From: an uncultured Bradyrhizobium sp. | GTDB lineage: Bacteria; Pseudomonadota; Alphaproteobacteria; Rhizobiales; Xanthobacteraceae | Assembly (NCBI RefSeq): GCF_947648125.1 | Contig: NZ_CANSMR010000043.1 | Coordinates: 1 to 44,934 of the forward strand | DNA: 44,934 bases | Direction: 5' to 3' | Shown here: positions 1 through 7,911 of the stretch, piece by piece | Numbering within the stretch: the first letter of the stretch is position 1 | Layout: each line of letters starts with the position of its first letter | Position numbers and translations under genes: made by a program | The notes under the pieces: generated by a model | Seen by the model: only the letters and a program-made list of their open reading frames with translations | Databases searched by the model: none | Told to the model about the DNA's origin: nothing

Positions 1-114
1 GCTGTGCAGGCGCAACGCGCAGCACCGCCGCCGCCGCGTCCGGCACCGCCGCCACGGCCCGCAGCAGCACCCCGAGCCGCGCCGGCATGCCCTCCCGGCA
101 AATGCAAACACTGA
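1..114 (+). CDS. C-terminal fragment of a Pro/Ala-rich protein (partial)
   Basis: Frame 1 is open from the window edge to a TGA at 112-114. It encodes 37 residues, rich in Pro, Ala and Arg, ending in a Cys-containing tail (ACPPGKCKH). The composition and the clean stop just before the next gene suggest the low-complexity end of a longer secreted or peptidoglycan-associated protein that begins outside the window. No domain is visible, so no function is assigned. GC-rich DNA readily gives open frames, so the call is tentative. Confidence 0.45.
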   Translation, partial: AVQAQRAAPPPPRPAPPPRPAAAPRAAPACPPGKCKH

Positions 115-149
115 GGGCATGACACTATGAACCGAGCAGGTCAGCGTTC

Positions 150-1694
150 ATGAGCATCACGGCCAAACTCGGATCGCGGACATCAGCGAAACTGATGATC
201 GGTACGATCGCGGGGCTGGTGGTGTTCCACCAGCCGGCGCGGGCGGCCGAACTCGCAGCGCAGGACATCGCGCTGCTCGATCGCCTGACCTGGGGCGTCA
301 GCGCCTCGAGCGCGGCGCATCTGCGCGAGGTCGGTACTGAACGCTGGCTGCAGGAGCAACTGCATCCGGCCAACACCGCGTTGCCGGCCGCCGTCCAGAA
401 GCAGATCGAGGCGATGCCGGACGTGCATCGCTTCCCGTTCGACATTGCCGCCTCGTTCGACCAGCAGGGCAAATCCGCCAACCAGGTCGCCGATCCGGAG
501 CAGAAGAAGGCGGCGCAACAGGTCTATCAGCAGGCCATGAACGACCGCGCCAGGCAGGCCGCGGCCCGCACCATCCTGCACGCGCTCTACGCGCCGGATC
601 AATTGCGCGAACGCCTGACCTGGTTCTGGTTCAACCACTTCAACGTCCACCAGTACAAGGCCAACATCCGCGTGCTGGTCGGCGACTATGAGGATCGCGC
701 GATCCGCGCCAACGCGCTCGGCAAATTCCGCAACCTGCTGTCGGCAACGCTGCATCATCCCGTGATGCTGCGTTATCTCGACAATGCCGATAACGCGGCC
801 GGTCACCTCAACGAGAACTACGCCCGCGAGATCATGGAACTGCACACCATGGGCGTCGGCTCCGGCTATACCCAGGCCGATGTTGAGGCGCTGGCGCGGA
901 TCCTCACCGGCGTCGGCATCGACTTCAAGTCGGAGGATCCGAAGCTGAAGCCCGAGCAGCAATCCCAGCTGGTCCGCGAGGGCGCCTTCGAGTTCAATCC
1001 GGCGCGCCACGATTTCGGCGACAAGACCTTCCTCGGCCATCAGATCAAGGGCCGCGGTCTCGCCGAGGTCGACGAGGCCCTCGACATCCTGTGCCGTCAT
1101 CCCGCGACCGCGACGCACGTCGCAAAGCAGCTTGCGACCTATTTCGTGTCGGACAATCCGCCGCCTGCGCTGGTGCAGCAGATGGCGCAGACCTTCCAGA
1201 AGACCGACGGCGATATCGCCGCCGTGATGTCGACGCTGGTTCATGCGCCGGAATTCGCCGCGAGCCTGAAGGGCGGCGCCAAGTTCAAGGATCCGATGCT
1301 CTACGTGATGTCGTCGGTGCGGCTCGCCTACGACAGCAAGGTCGTCCTCAATACGCTGCCGATCCAGGGCTGGCTCAACCGCTTGTCCGAGGGCCTGTTC
1401 AATCACGAGACGCCCGACGGCTATTCGATGCTGTCGGCGGCCTGGAACGGTCCCGGCCAGATGATGCTGCGTTTCGAGATCGCGCGCGCGATCGGCTCGG
1501 GATCGGCCGGGCTGTTCAAGCCGAACGAGCCCAACGCTGTCGACCAGCCGGCGTTTCCGCTCGTCATGAACGGACTCTATTTCAGCAACATCAGGCAGAC
1601 GTTGAGCCCGACCACGCTCGCCGCGCTCGACCAGGCCGTCTCGCCGCAGGACTGGAATACGCTGTTTCTGTCGTCACCCGAGTTCATGCACTGA
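150..1694 (+). CDS. DUF1800 family protein, secreted
   Basis: This 514-residue protein belongs to the DUF1800 family: an alpha-helical protein starting with a recognition stretch like LDRLTWGVS, with TWFWFNHFNV around residue 160 and NYAREIMELHTMGV around residue 225. The N terminus (a basic stretch, a hydrophobic core near 16-27, then ARAAE) reads as a signal peptide, so export is likely. The biochemical role of DUF1800 is unknown. It is nearly always encoded beside a DUF1501 protein, and here that gene starts 15 bases downstream, so the two are almost certainly one operon. The ATG at 150 is used although its Shine-Dalgarno sequence is weak. Confidence 0.9.
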   Translation: MSITAKLGSRTSAKLMIGTIAGLVVFHQPARAAELAAQDIALLDRLTWGVSASSAAHLREVGTERWLQEQLHPANTALPAAVQKQIEAMPDVHRFPFDIAASFDQQGKSANQVADPEQKKAAQQVYQQAMNDRARQAAARTILHALYAPDQLRERLTWFWFNHFNVHQYKANIRVLVGDYEDRAIRANALGKFRNLLSATLHHPVMLRYLDNADNAAGHLNENYAREIMELHTMGVGSGYTQADVEALARILTGVGIDFKSEDPKLKPEQQSQLVREGAFEFNPARHDFGDKTFLGHQIKGRGLAEVDEALDILCRHPATATHVAKQLATYFVSDNPPPALVQQMAQTFQKTDGDIAAVMSTLVHAPEFAASLKGGAKFKDPMLYVMSSVRLAYDSKVVLNTLPIQGWLNRLSEGLFNHETPDGYSMLSAAWNGPGQMMLRFEIARAIGSGSAGLFKPNEPNAVDQPAFPLVMNGLYFSNIRQTLSPTTLAALDQAVSPQDWNTLFLSSPEFMH

Positions 1695-1709
1695 AAGGGA
1701 GGTTCGCCA

Positions 1710-2903
1710 ATGAACCGCCGTGAACTGATCAAGGCCTTCGCCGCTTCCGCTTCGCTCACCCTTGCCGGCCGGGTCTGGGCTGCGCCCGCGACCGACGCGC
1801 GGCTGCTCGTCGTGTTCCTGCGCGGCGCCTACGACGCTGCTAATGTGGTGGTGCCCGTCGGCAGTGAGTTCTACTACGCCTCGCGCCCGACGCTTGCGGT
1901 CGCGCGGCCCGATGCCGGCAATCCGAATGCGGCACTGTCGCTCGACGCCGGATGGGGGCTGCATCCGGCATTGCGCGATTCGATCTATCCGCTGTGGGCC
2001 AAGCGCGAGATCGCTTTCGTTCCGTTTGCCGGCACCAGCGATGATCTCTCGCGCAGCCATTTCGAGACCCAGGACACGATCGAGCTCGGGCAGGCGGTCG
2101 GCGGCAGCCGCGACTACCGTTCCGGCTTCATGAGCCGGCTGGCGACCGAGCTGACGCGGGTGAAGCCGATCTCCTTCACCGACCAGCTGCCGCTGATCTT
2201 CCGCGGCCAGAACCAGATCCCGAACATCGGCATCGCCAGCGTCAGCAAGCCGGGTGTCGACGACCGCCAGGCGCGGCTGATCAGGGAGATGTATGCGAAG
2301 GGCGATCTCGCCAATTCGGTGTCGGAAGGCTTTCGGGTCCGCGACGACGTCTACAAGTCGGTCTCCGAGGAGATGATGGCGGCCAACCGTGGCGCCGTGT
2401 CGCCGCGCGGCTTCGAGCTGTCGGCGCGGCGGATCGGCCGGCTGATGCGCGAGCAGTTCAACCTCGGCTTCGTCGACGTCGGCGGCTGGGACACCCACGT
2501 CAACCAGGGCGCGGCGACCGGCTATCTCGCCGACCGCCTCGGCGAACTGGGAAGGGGCCTCGCCGGCTTCTCGGAGGAGATCGGGCCCGCGATGTGGCGC
2601 GACACCGTCGTGGTCGTGATCTCCGAGTTCGGCCGCACCTTTCGCGAGAACGGCGATCGCGGCACCGACCACGGCCATGGCAGCGTCTACTGGGTGATGG
2701 GCGGCGGCATCAACGGCGGACGCATGGCCGGCGAGCAGGTCCAGGTCGCACAGGCGACGCTGTTCCAGAACCGCGATTTTCCGGTTCTGACCGACTACAA
2801 GGCATTCTTCGCCGGCCTGATCCAGCACGTCTACGGCCTGCAGCAGTCCAGCCTCGAACGCATCTTCACCGGCATCAAGCCGAAGGATCTGAACCTGGTT
2901 TGA
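1710..2903 (+). CDS. DUF1501 family protein, Tat-exported
   Basis: This 397-residue DUF1501 protein has a fold related to alkaline phosphatases and sulfatases. It begins with a Tat-type signal (MNRRELIKAFAASASLTLAG, then an AxA site near 23-26), so it is probably folded before export to the periplasm. The stretches FLRGAYDAANVV, GGWDTHVNQG and ISEFGRTFREN followed by TDHGHGS are the conserved metal-site-like segments of the family. A GGGAGG ribosome site 7 bases before the ATG fixes the start. It follows the DUF1800 gene by 15 bases. The substrate of the pair is unknown. Confidence 0.92.
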   Translation: MNRRELIKAFAASASLTLAGRVWAAPATDARLLVVFLRGAYDAANVVVPVGSEFYYASRPTLAVARPDAGNPNAALSLDAGWGLHPALRDSIYPLWAKREIAFVPFAGTSDDLSRSHFETQDTIELGQAVGGSRDYRSGFMSRLATELTRVKPISFTDQLPLIFRGQNQIPNIGIASVSKPGVDDRQARLIREMYAKGDLANSVSEGFRVRDDVYKSVSEEMMAANRGAVSPRGFELSARRIGRLMREQFNLGFVDVGGWDTHVNQGAATGYLADRLGELGRGLAGFSEEIGPAMWRDTVVVVISEFGRTFRENGDRGTDHGHGSVYWVMGGGINGGRMAGEQVQVAQATLFQNRDFPVLTDYKAFFAGLIQHVYGLQQSSLERIFTGIKPKDLNLV

Positions 2904-3062
2904 GTGGGCACCGCCAAAATATCGAAAACAACCCCATGCAAAGTAGCCAGTTGCCGGTATTCGGCACGGCAACTTGACTCGTCGGGCAACTCAGCGGTAT
3001 TCTTCTATTATTCAGAAATAGTGCAATGGCGGCCGCGTGACCAGCGAAGGTCCATCGCTGTG
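2904..3062. other. AT-richer intergenic spacer, possibly a dispersed repeat
   Basis: The spacer separates the DUF1501 operon from the convergent DinB gene. Bases 2920-3020 are clearly AT-richer than the flanking genes and contain the string AAAACAACCCCATGCAAAGT, which resembles an intergenic repeat I associate with Bradyrhizobium genomes. Only one copy lies in this window, so the repeat assignment rests on memory. I see no convincing gene in it. Confidence 0.35.
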
Positions 3063-3620
3063 CTAGCCGTGCGATGGCATTTGAGGGGAGCTCGAAAGCG
3101 GACCTTCGAAGATAGGCGGCGCCGGCGCGCCGCGCTGAAACGCGAGAAGGTCGAGCGACGGTGGTTCCTTGCCGGTCAGGATCGATACGCAAGCGTGGGC
3201 CTGGCCTCGATGGTGCGTCTGATGATTGAACAGATGCTGGAGGATGTCGGCGATCCGCTGTTCCTGCGGTTGCCCGCTCGTCGTTCTATAGGCATGAACG
3301 CGATTCAACTCCGCTTCCTCGTAAGCTGAGACAACCGTCACGATCCGCTTGTCCTCCTCAAAGCGAGCACGGGCAAGGTCATGCCGGTCATCAAAGATGA
3401 TGGCATTAAGACGATCAGGATGTTCGCCTTCGCCTGTCAGTCGACGAAGCCACAGTCGATCTGTGAGGAGTAGGTGGTTGAGCGTCCCATGAAGGCTGCC
3501 GAAGAACACACCTGTCGGCCGCCGATACGCCTCCTCGGGAAGCGCTAACGCCGCTGCGTAAATGCGAGCGTTTGCCCACCGATTATAAGCCGCGAACTGA
3601 TCAAAGATGGCTTTGGTCAT
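3063..3620 (-). CDS. DinB family protein
   Basis: This 185-residue DinB/YfiT-like four-helix protein starts FDQFAAYNRWANARI. The family's metal-binding histidines are visible in GSLHGTLNHLLLTD and near the C-terminal half in HLFNHQTHHRGQ. DinB proteins are metal-binding, often thiol-transferase-like or stress-related, and the substrate cannot be told from sequence. The ATG at 3620 is chosen over an upstream in-frame start because GGAGG lies 5 bases before it. It is divergent from a LysR-type regulator, with 84 bases between the two starts, so it is a plausible target of that regulator. Confidence 0.88.
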   Translation of the reverse strand: MTKAIFDQFAAYNRWANARIYAAALALPEEAYRRPTGVFFGSLHGTLNHLLLTDRLWLRRLTGEGEHPDRLNAIIFDDRHDLARARFEEDKRIVTVVSAYEEAELNRVHAYRTTSGQPQEQRIADILQHLFNHQTHHRGQAHACVSILTGKEPPSLDLLAFQRGAPAPPIFEGPLSSSPQMPSHG

Positions 3621-3663
3621 GAGAACCTCCGCGGGCCACCATAGTGGCTTCGCGCACGCCCAT

Positions 3664-3682
3664 GCGTGAGATATATTCACGC
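3664..3682. promoter_or_regulatory. LysR-type operator candidate, GCGTGA-N7-TCACGC
   Basis: A perfect inverted repeat with six-base arms around an AT-rich heptamer (GATATAT) lies 22 bases upstream of the LysR gene and 43 bases from the divergent DinB start. It also contains the T-N11-A core typical of LysR-type binding sites. The location fits autoregulation of the regulator and control of the DinB gene. That is an inference from symmetry and position. Confidence 0.5.
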
Positions 3683-3704
3683 TTCGCGTCGGAGCTTCAG
3701 CGAT

Positions 3705-4550
3705 ATGGACCTACCTTCGACAAGGAATTTGCAGGCCCTGGCAGCCTTGAAGAAAGCATCTTCCCTCAGCGCCGCAGCAGAGACGCTCGGAGTGACGCGT
3801 TCGGCGCTGTCGCACCGGATCGCAGAACTGGAGCGACAACTCGGTGTCGTTCTCGTCCGTCAGTCTGGCCGCTGTGCCGTGCTCACGGATGACGCGCAGT
3901 CCCTCCTGATGGTGATGGGCAACGCGCTCGACCGTATCGAGGCGGCGGTGGCGCCGCTTCGGCGGCGGCGGGGACAGTTGCGCATCAGCACCGTGGCGAC
4001 CTTCGCGTCGCTGTGGCTGATCCCCCGTCTTGCGGACTGGCAGCATCAGCATCCCAACATCGAGCTGGCAATTTCCACGACGACGCGGGCGCTCGATCTT
4101 GCAGCAGAAGATATTGATTGCGCCATCCGCCATGGGCTTGGGGACTGGCAGGACCTGTCAGCCACTCTGTTGTTCCACGAAACGCTTGTGCCTGTCGCCC
4201 GCCCGGATCTGGCCGACCTTTCTATTGCAAGCACGGTCATCAGGGCGCGATCCCGCTTCACGGACTGGACACGCTGGTGGCGTGCGACCTGCAAAACAGG
4301 GGAGCCGCCGATCCGGAGCGTCGTCGTTGAGACCCGCGCCCAAGCAATGGATGCGGCTCTGGCCGGCGCCGGGGTCGCCATGATGGACGAGGCTTATGCT
4401 CGACCCCATATCGCCGCGGGTCGTCTTCGCCCACATGGCCCAGCCACAGAACTTCCCGAAGGCTACTTCCTTGTGACGGCACAAGTGGAGAAGCCACGAT
4501 CACCGGCGGTCAGGCTGCTAGCAGCCTGGCTTGCGCATCAAGTCGGGTAG
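3705..4550 (+). CDS. LysR family transcriptional regulator, GcvA-like
   Basis: This 281-residue LysR-type regulator has an N-terminal winged helix-turn-helix at residues about 5-62, with ASSLSAAAETLGVTRSALSH as the recognition region. A periplasmic-binding-protein-like effector domain follows (LRISTVATFASLWLIPRL). The LPSTRNLQALAAL opening is typical of the GcvA/AmpR-like group. A GGAG 10 bases upstream supports the ATG at 3705. An in-frame GTG at 3666 would start inside the candidate operator and is rejected. It is divergent from the DinB gene, and the effector is unknown. Codon choice is less GC-extreme than in its neighbours, so recent acquisition is possible. Confidence 0.9.
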   Translation: MDLPSTRNLQALAALKKASSLSAAAETLGVTRSALSHRIAELERQLGVVLVRQSGRCAVLTDDAQSLLMVMGNALDRIEAAVAPLRRRRGQLRISTVATFASLWLIPRLADWQHQHPNIELAISTTTRALDLAAEDIDCAIRHGLGDWQDLSATLLFHETLVPVARPDLADLSIASTVIRARSRFTDWTRWWRATCKTGEPPIRSVVVETRAQAMDAALAGAGVAMMDEAYARPHIAAGRLRPHGPATELPEGYFLVTAQVEKPRSPAVRLLAAWLAHQVG

Positions 4551-4588
4551 GTTTGGCAGCCAAGTCCTCGCCCGGTCCCCCACGCGGT

Positions 4589-4616
4589 GCCCTCGTTGAG
4601 TTGGACAAACGAAGGG
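4589..4616. terminator. Possible bidirectional hairpin between convergent genes
   Basis: GCCCTCGTT and AACGAAGGGC can pair as a 9-10 base stem with one bulge and a loop of about 10 bases, in the 79-base space between the LysR gene and the convergent proline iminopeptidase gene. There is no T-run on either side, so terminator function is only possible. Confidence 0.25.
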
Positions 4617-4629
4617 CCGACGTCGGTTG

Positions 4630-5607
4630 TCATCTTGCGATCTTCGCCGCCAAATCCGCGATCGCCTTCATCACGGCGTTGCGGATGCCGGGGTCGTAGA
4701 GGATGTGGCCGGCGCCGTCGATGATGCGGACCTCGCTGCCCGGCCAGCGCGCGGCCAGCGCGTGCGAGGTGGCGGGCGGGCACAGCAGATCGTAGCGGCC
4801 CTGCACCAGGATGCCGGGAACGCCGGCGAGCTTGCCGGCCTCATCCATCAGCTGGTTCGGCCGCATGAAGCAATCGTTAGCGAAGTAATGCGCCTCCATG
4901 AACGGCGTCGAGGGCAGGGCACCTGATGCCTTGAGGTCGAGCCGTGTCTGCTTCGGCGTGTGCTCCGACAGCGTGCGTTCGGTGTCGTGCCAGGCGCGCG
5001 CGGCCGGCGCATGCACGGCCATATCAGGATCGAGGATACGGCGGTAATAGGCCGCGAGCGGCGCTGCACGCTCGTTCTCCGGCAGGAAGTTGAGGAAGTC
5101 CTCGGAGAGGCCGGGATAGAAGCGCGGCAACGCGCGCAGGAAAACGTCCTCCAACTCTTCGCTGGTGCCGAGAAACGTCGCGCGCAGTACCAGCCCTCCG
5201 ACCCGCTCGGGATGGGCTTGCGCATAGGCTAGCGCCAGCGTCGCGCCCCAGGAGCCGCCGACCACCATCCAGCGCGCGAAGCCGAAGCGTTCGCGGATCT
5301 TCTCCAGGTCGGCGATCAAATGCTGCGTCGTGTTGTGGTCGCGGCTGCCCTTCGGCCGGCTGCGGCCGCAGCCGCGCTGGTCGAACAGCACGGCGTGAAA
5401 GCGTTCGGGATCGAACAGCCGGCGATGATCCGGCTGGCAGCCGCTGCCCGGGCCGCCATGCAGATAAACCGCGGGGATGCCGCTCTCGCGTCCGACGCTC
5501 TCGACGTGCAGGTTGTGCCCGTCGCCAACATCGAGCCACTCCGATGTCAGCGGAGCAAAGGGATCGGCGCGCCTGGCAGCCTTGCCGGCATCGGCATCAG
5601 GCGCCAT
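4630..5607 (-). CDS. pip: Proline iminopeptidase (alpha/beta hydrolase, S33)
   Basis: This 325-residue cytoplasmic alpha/beta hydrolase removes N-terminal proline from peptides. Family S33 marks are clear: HGGPGSG near residue 50, DQRGCGRS near 76, and the nucleophile elbow GGSWG with Ser119. The acid is in QGRYDLLCPP and the histidine in GAGHILYD. The ATG at 5607 overlaps the end of pqqE by 11 bases, so it is translated from the pqq transcript; upstream in-frame residues are pqqE shadow. A protease gene beside pqq clusters fits a part in degrading the PqqA precursor, but that is inference, and it could serve general peptide turnover. Confidence 0.9.
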   Translation of the reverse strand: MAPDADAGKAARRADPFAPLTSEWLDVGDGHNLHVESVGRESGIPAVYLHGGPGSGCQPDHRRLFDPERFHAVLFDQRGCGRSRPKGSRDHNTTQHLIADLEKIRERFGFARWMVVGGSWGATLALAYAQAHPERVGGLVLRATFLGTSEELEDVFLRALPRFYPGLSEDFLNFLPENERAAPLAAYYRRILDPDMAVHAPAARAWHDTERTLSEHTPKQTRLDLKASGALPSTPFMEAHYFANDCFMRPNQLMDEAGKLAGVPGILVQGRYDLLCPPATSHALAARWPGSEVRIIDGAGHILYDPGIRNAVMKAIADLAAKIAR

Positions 5608-6817
5608 GAGGTTTGTCCTGGTGTTCGTCCGTCTCCAGCGTGCCGCCGGCGAAGTTGCGGTAGAGGAAGCGGTTCTTGTTGCCGGCGGCTTCCTGCTCGG
5701 CCTGCTTGAAGATCTCCGCGTGCCGCGGCGACAGCGCGCAGGCCGGGTCGGTGTTGCCGGCATCGCCGGTCAGCGCAAAGGCCTGGCAGCGGCAGCCGCC
5801 GTAGTCGACCTCGCGGAATTCGCAGCTCTTGCACGGCTCCGGCATCCAGCCGGTGCCGCGATAGCGGTTGAAGGCGTCCGAGTTCTGCCAGATCCAGGCG
5901 ATCGAATGGTTCGAGCGCACCGACTCGAATTCGAGCCCGGTGATGCTTTCGGCGGCGTGGCACGGCAGCACCTTGCCGGCCGGCGAGATGTTGAAGAACT
6001 GGCGGCCCCAGCCGCCCATGCATTTCTTCGGCCGCTGCGCGTAGTAATCCGGCACCACATAGTCGATCGCGAGCGTGCCCTTCAGGCGCAGTTGCGCTTC
6101 CTCCACGATGCGGCTGGTCTCCTCGATCTGCTCGATCGTCGGCATCAGCGCGGCGCGGTTCTTCAGCGCCCAGCCGTAATACTGCACGTTGGCGACTTCG
6201 AGCCGGTCGGCGTCGAGGTCGACCGCCATCTGGATGATGTCGGACAGTTGATGCAGGTTCTGCCGGTGCATCACGGCATTCACCGTGAGCGGCATGTCGA
6301 GCTCGCGCGTCCATTTCGCGACTTCGAGCTTCTTGCGATGCGCGTCCTTTAGGCCGGCAACGCGATCGGCAACCATGGGTTCATTGCCCTGGAAGCTGAT
6401 CTGCACATGGCTGAGGCCGGCATCGGCCAGCGCCGACAGCTTGTCCCTGGTCAGCAGCACCGCCGAGGTGATCAGGTTGGAATACAGCCCGACATCGGTG
6501 GCGCGCTGCACCAGCTCGACGATGTCCTTGCGCGCGGTCGGCTCGCCGCCGGAGAAATGAACTTGCAGCACGCCGAGCTCGGCGAGCTCGCCCAGCACCT
6601 TCTTCCATTCCTCGGTGGTGAGCTCGGTCGAGCCGCGGTCGAGCTCGACCGGGTTCGAGCAATAGGGACATTGCAGCGGACAGCGGTGGGTGATCTCGAG
6701 CAGCACCGCGAGCGGGATGCCGTAAGTCTCAGCCGCCGAGCGCGTTTGCTCGAGCACCGCGAGCCCGTCGGTCGGGCCTGCTGTCGTTGTCTTGTTACCG
6801 GCGAGCGTGTCGCTCAT
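5597..6817 (-). CDS. pqqE: PqqE, radical SAM peptide cyclase for PQQ synthesis
   Basis: This 406-residue radical SAM enzyme makes the Glu-Tyr carbon-carbon crosslink in PqqA, the first step of pyrroloquinoline quinone synthesis. The SAM cluster motif CPLQCPYC places cysteines at residues 46, 50 and 53. The C-terminal SPASM region shows the auxiliary-cluster cysteines (KKCMGGWG, LPCHAAE, CKSCEF, GGCRCQAF, DPAC). About 25 residues lie ahead of the usual family start, with no better internal ATG. It overlaps pqqD by 4 bases upstream and pip downstream, so it is cotranscribed with both. Confidence 0.97.
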   Translation of the reverse strand: MSDTLAGNKTTTAGPTDGLAVLEQTRSAAETYGIPLAVLLEITHRCPLQCPYCSNPVELDRGSTELTTEEWKKVLGELAELGVLQVHFSGGEPTARKDIVELVQRATDVGLYSNLITSAVLLTRDKLSALADAGLSHVQISFQGNEPMVADRVAGLKDAHRKKLEVAKWTRELDMPLTVNAVMHRQNLHQLSDIIQMAVDLDADRLEVANVQYYGWALKNRAALMPTIEQIEETSRIVEEAQLRLKGTLAIDYVVPDYYAQRPKKCMGGWGRQFFNISPAGKVLPCHAAESITGLEFESVRSNHSIAWIWQNSDAFNRYRGTGWMPEPCKSCEFREVDYGGCRCQAFALTGDAGNTDPACALSPRHAEIFKQAEQEAAGNKNRFLYRNFAGGTLETDEHQDKPHGA

Positions 6818-7122
6818 GCTGTGCTCTCGCGCGCTTCGGTGAGAAAGCCCTTGTCGGCCAGATCCTGCAGCATCGCGATCACGTCGGTCGCGATCGCATC
6901 GCGTGGCGCGGCGTATTTTTCCGCGAGCTGGTCCACCATCTGGGCGACGCTGCGCACGCCGTCGCAGAGCTGCAGCACCTCGACCGCGATTTCATCCGGG
7001 GCCAGCACCCGCTCCGGCGCCAGGATCACCCAGACCTGCCGCGTCTCGTCGAATTTCAGCTTGGTATGGCGCGGCAGTTTCGGCCGGCTGGTCTCGCTGA
7101 CGCTGATGTTGCGGCTGGCCAT
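6814..7122 (-). CDS. pqqD: PqqD, PqqA-binding chaperone
   Basis: This 102-residue PqqD protein has a RiPP-recognition-element fold. It binds the PqqA peptide and delivers it to PqqE. The body from PKLPRHTKLKFDETRQ through ILAPERVLAPDEIAVEVL and the C-terminal helix around LADKGFL match the family over its usual length of 90-100 residues. The gene starts 10 bases after pqqC ends and overlaps pqqE by 4 bases, so PqqD and PqqE are probably translationally coupled. In some methylotrophs pqqC and pqqD are fused; here they are separate. Confidence 0.95.
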   Translation of the reverse strand: MASRNISVSETSRPKLPRHTKLKFDETRQVWVILAPERVLAPDEIAVEVLQLCDGVRSVAQMVDQLAEKYAAPRDAIATDVIAMLQDLADKGFLTEARESTA

Positions 7123-7131
7123 GTTACGTCT

Positions 7132-7911
7132 CTAGCTCGTCTTCGGCACGAAGGCGCCGGGTGGAATCTGGCCGTCGACATAGGCGTGATAGAGCGCGTC
7201 GAGTTGCACCCACAGCACGTTGGTCTTGAAGATCAGCGCGTTGCAGACCGCCTCGCGCTCGGCCGGCGTCTTGGCGTGCTGCTTGACGTAGTCGAGCGCG
7301 AAGCCGGCGTCGCGCGGCGCCTGGGTCAGGCGGCGGCTGAAATAGCTCATGATGTCGGGATTGACGAAGTCGTAGTGCTTCAGCATCCCCGAGATGCGCT
7401 CCTCGTGCAGGTTCGGCGCGAACAATTCGGTCAGCGAGGAGGCGATCGCCTCCAGCGGCGTGCGGTCGCGGCAGAAATGCACATAGGCTTCCACGGCAAA
7501 GCGCGTCGCCGGCAAGATGCCTTCGGTGGACTCGACATAGGCGGTGTCGAGGCCGAGGCCTTCGGTCAGCTTCAGCCAGCGCTCGATGCCGCCCTCGTTG
7601 CCGAGATCGCCGTCATGATCCTCGATGCGATGGCGCCATTCGATCCGTGTGTTGCGGTCGCGGAAGCGCGAGATCACCATCGCGTCCTTCAGCGGGATCG
7701 TGCTCTGGTAGTAGTAGCGGTTCAGCGCCCAGGCCTGGACCTGCCCCTTGTTGAGCTTGCCGCCGTGCAGCAGGCGATGGAACGGGTGCAGGCTGTGATA
7801 GCGCGTCGCGCCGATCGTGCGCAGCACAGATTCCATCTCCTCGGCACTGTCGAGCGTGATGCCCTTGCCGATCGAGAGCGCGGTCATTGCGTTGGTAGGC
7901 ACGACATTCAC
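7132..7911 (-). CDS. pqqC: PqqC, pyrroloquinoline-quinone synthase
   Basis: PqqC is a cofactorless oxidase that catalyses the last ring closure and eight-electron oxidation giving PQQ. The protein carries the family segments YHSLHPFHRLLHGGKLNKGQ, WALNRYYYQS, RIEDHDGD and FAPNLHEERI. Two starts are possible. A GTG at 7911 overlaps the pqqB stop (GTGA) and has GGAG 8 bases upstream, giving 259 residues. An ATG at 7887 gives 251 residues, closer to the usual 250, but has no ribosome site. I chose the GTG for its ribosome site; the ATG remains possible. The gene is third in the pqq operon. Confidence 0.95.
   Translation of the reverse strand: MNVVPTNAMTALSIGKGITLDSAEEMESVLRTIGATRYHSLHPFHRLLHGGKLNKGQVQAWALNRYYYQSTIPLKDAMVISRFRDRNTRIEWRHRIEDHDGDLGNEGGIERWLKLTEGLGLDTAYVESTEGILPATRFAVEAYVHFCRDRTPLEAIASSLTELFAPNLHEERISGMLKHYDFVNPDIMSYFSRRLTQAPRDAGFALDYVKQHAKTPAEREAVCNALIFKTNVLWVQLDALYHAYVDGQIPPGAFVPKTS

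Noticed and set aside
183-1406. 407-codon minus-strand open frame over the DUF1800 gene
   Set aside because: It is antisense to a clear family gene, shows the His/Arg/Val-rich composition of GC-rich shadows, and has no ribosome site.
1674-2972. 432-codon minus-strand frame over the DUF1501 gene
   Set aside because: It is antisense to a recognised gene, its composition is that of a shadow frame, and no family is visible.
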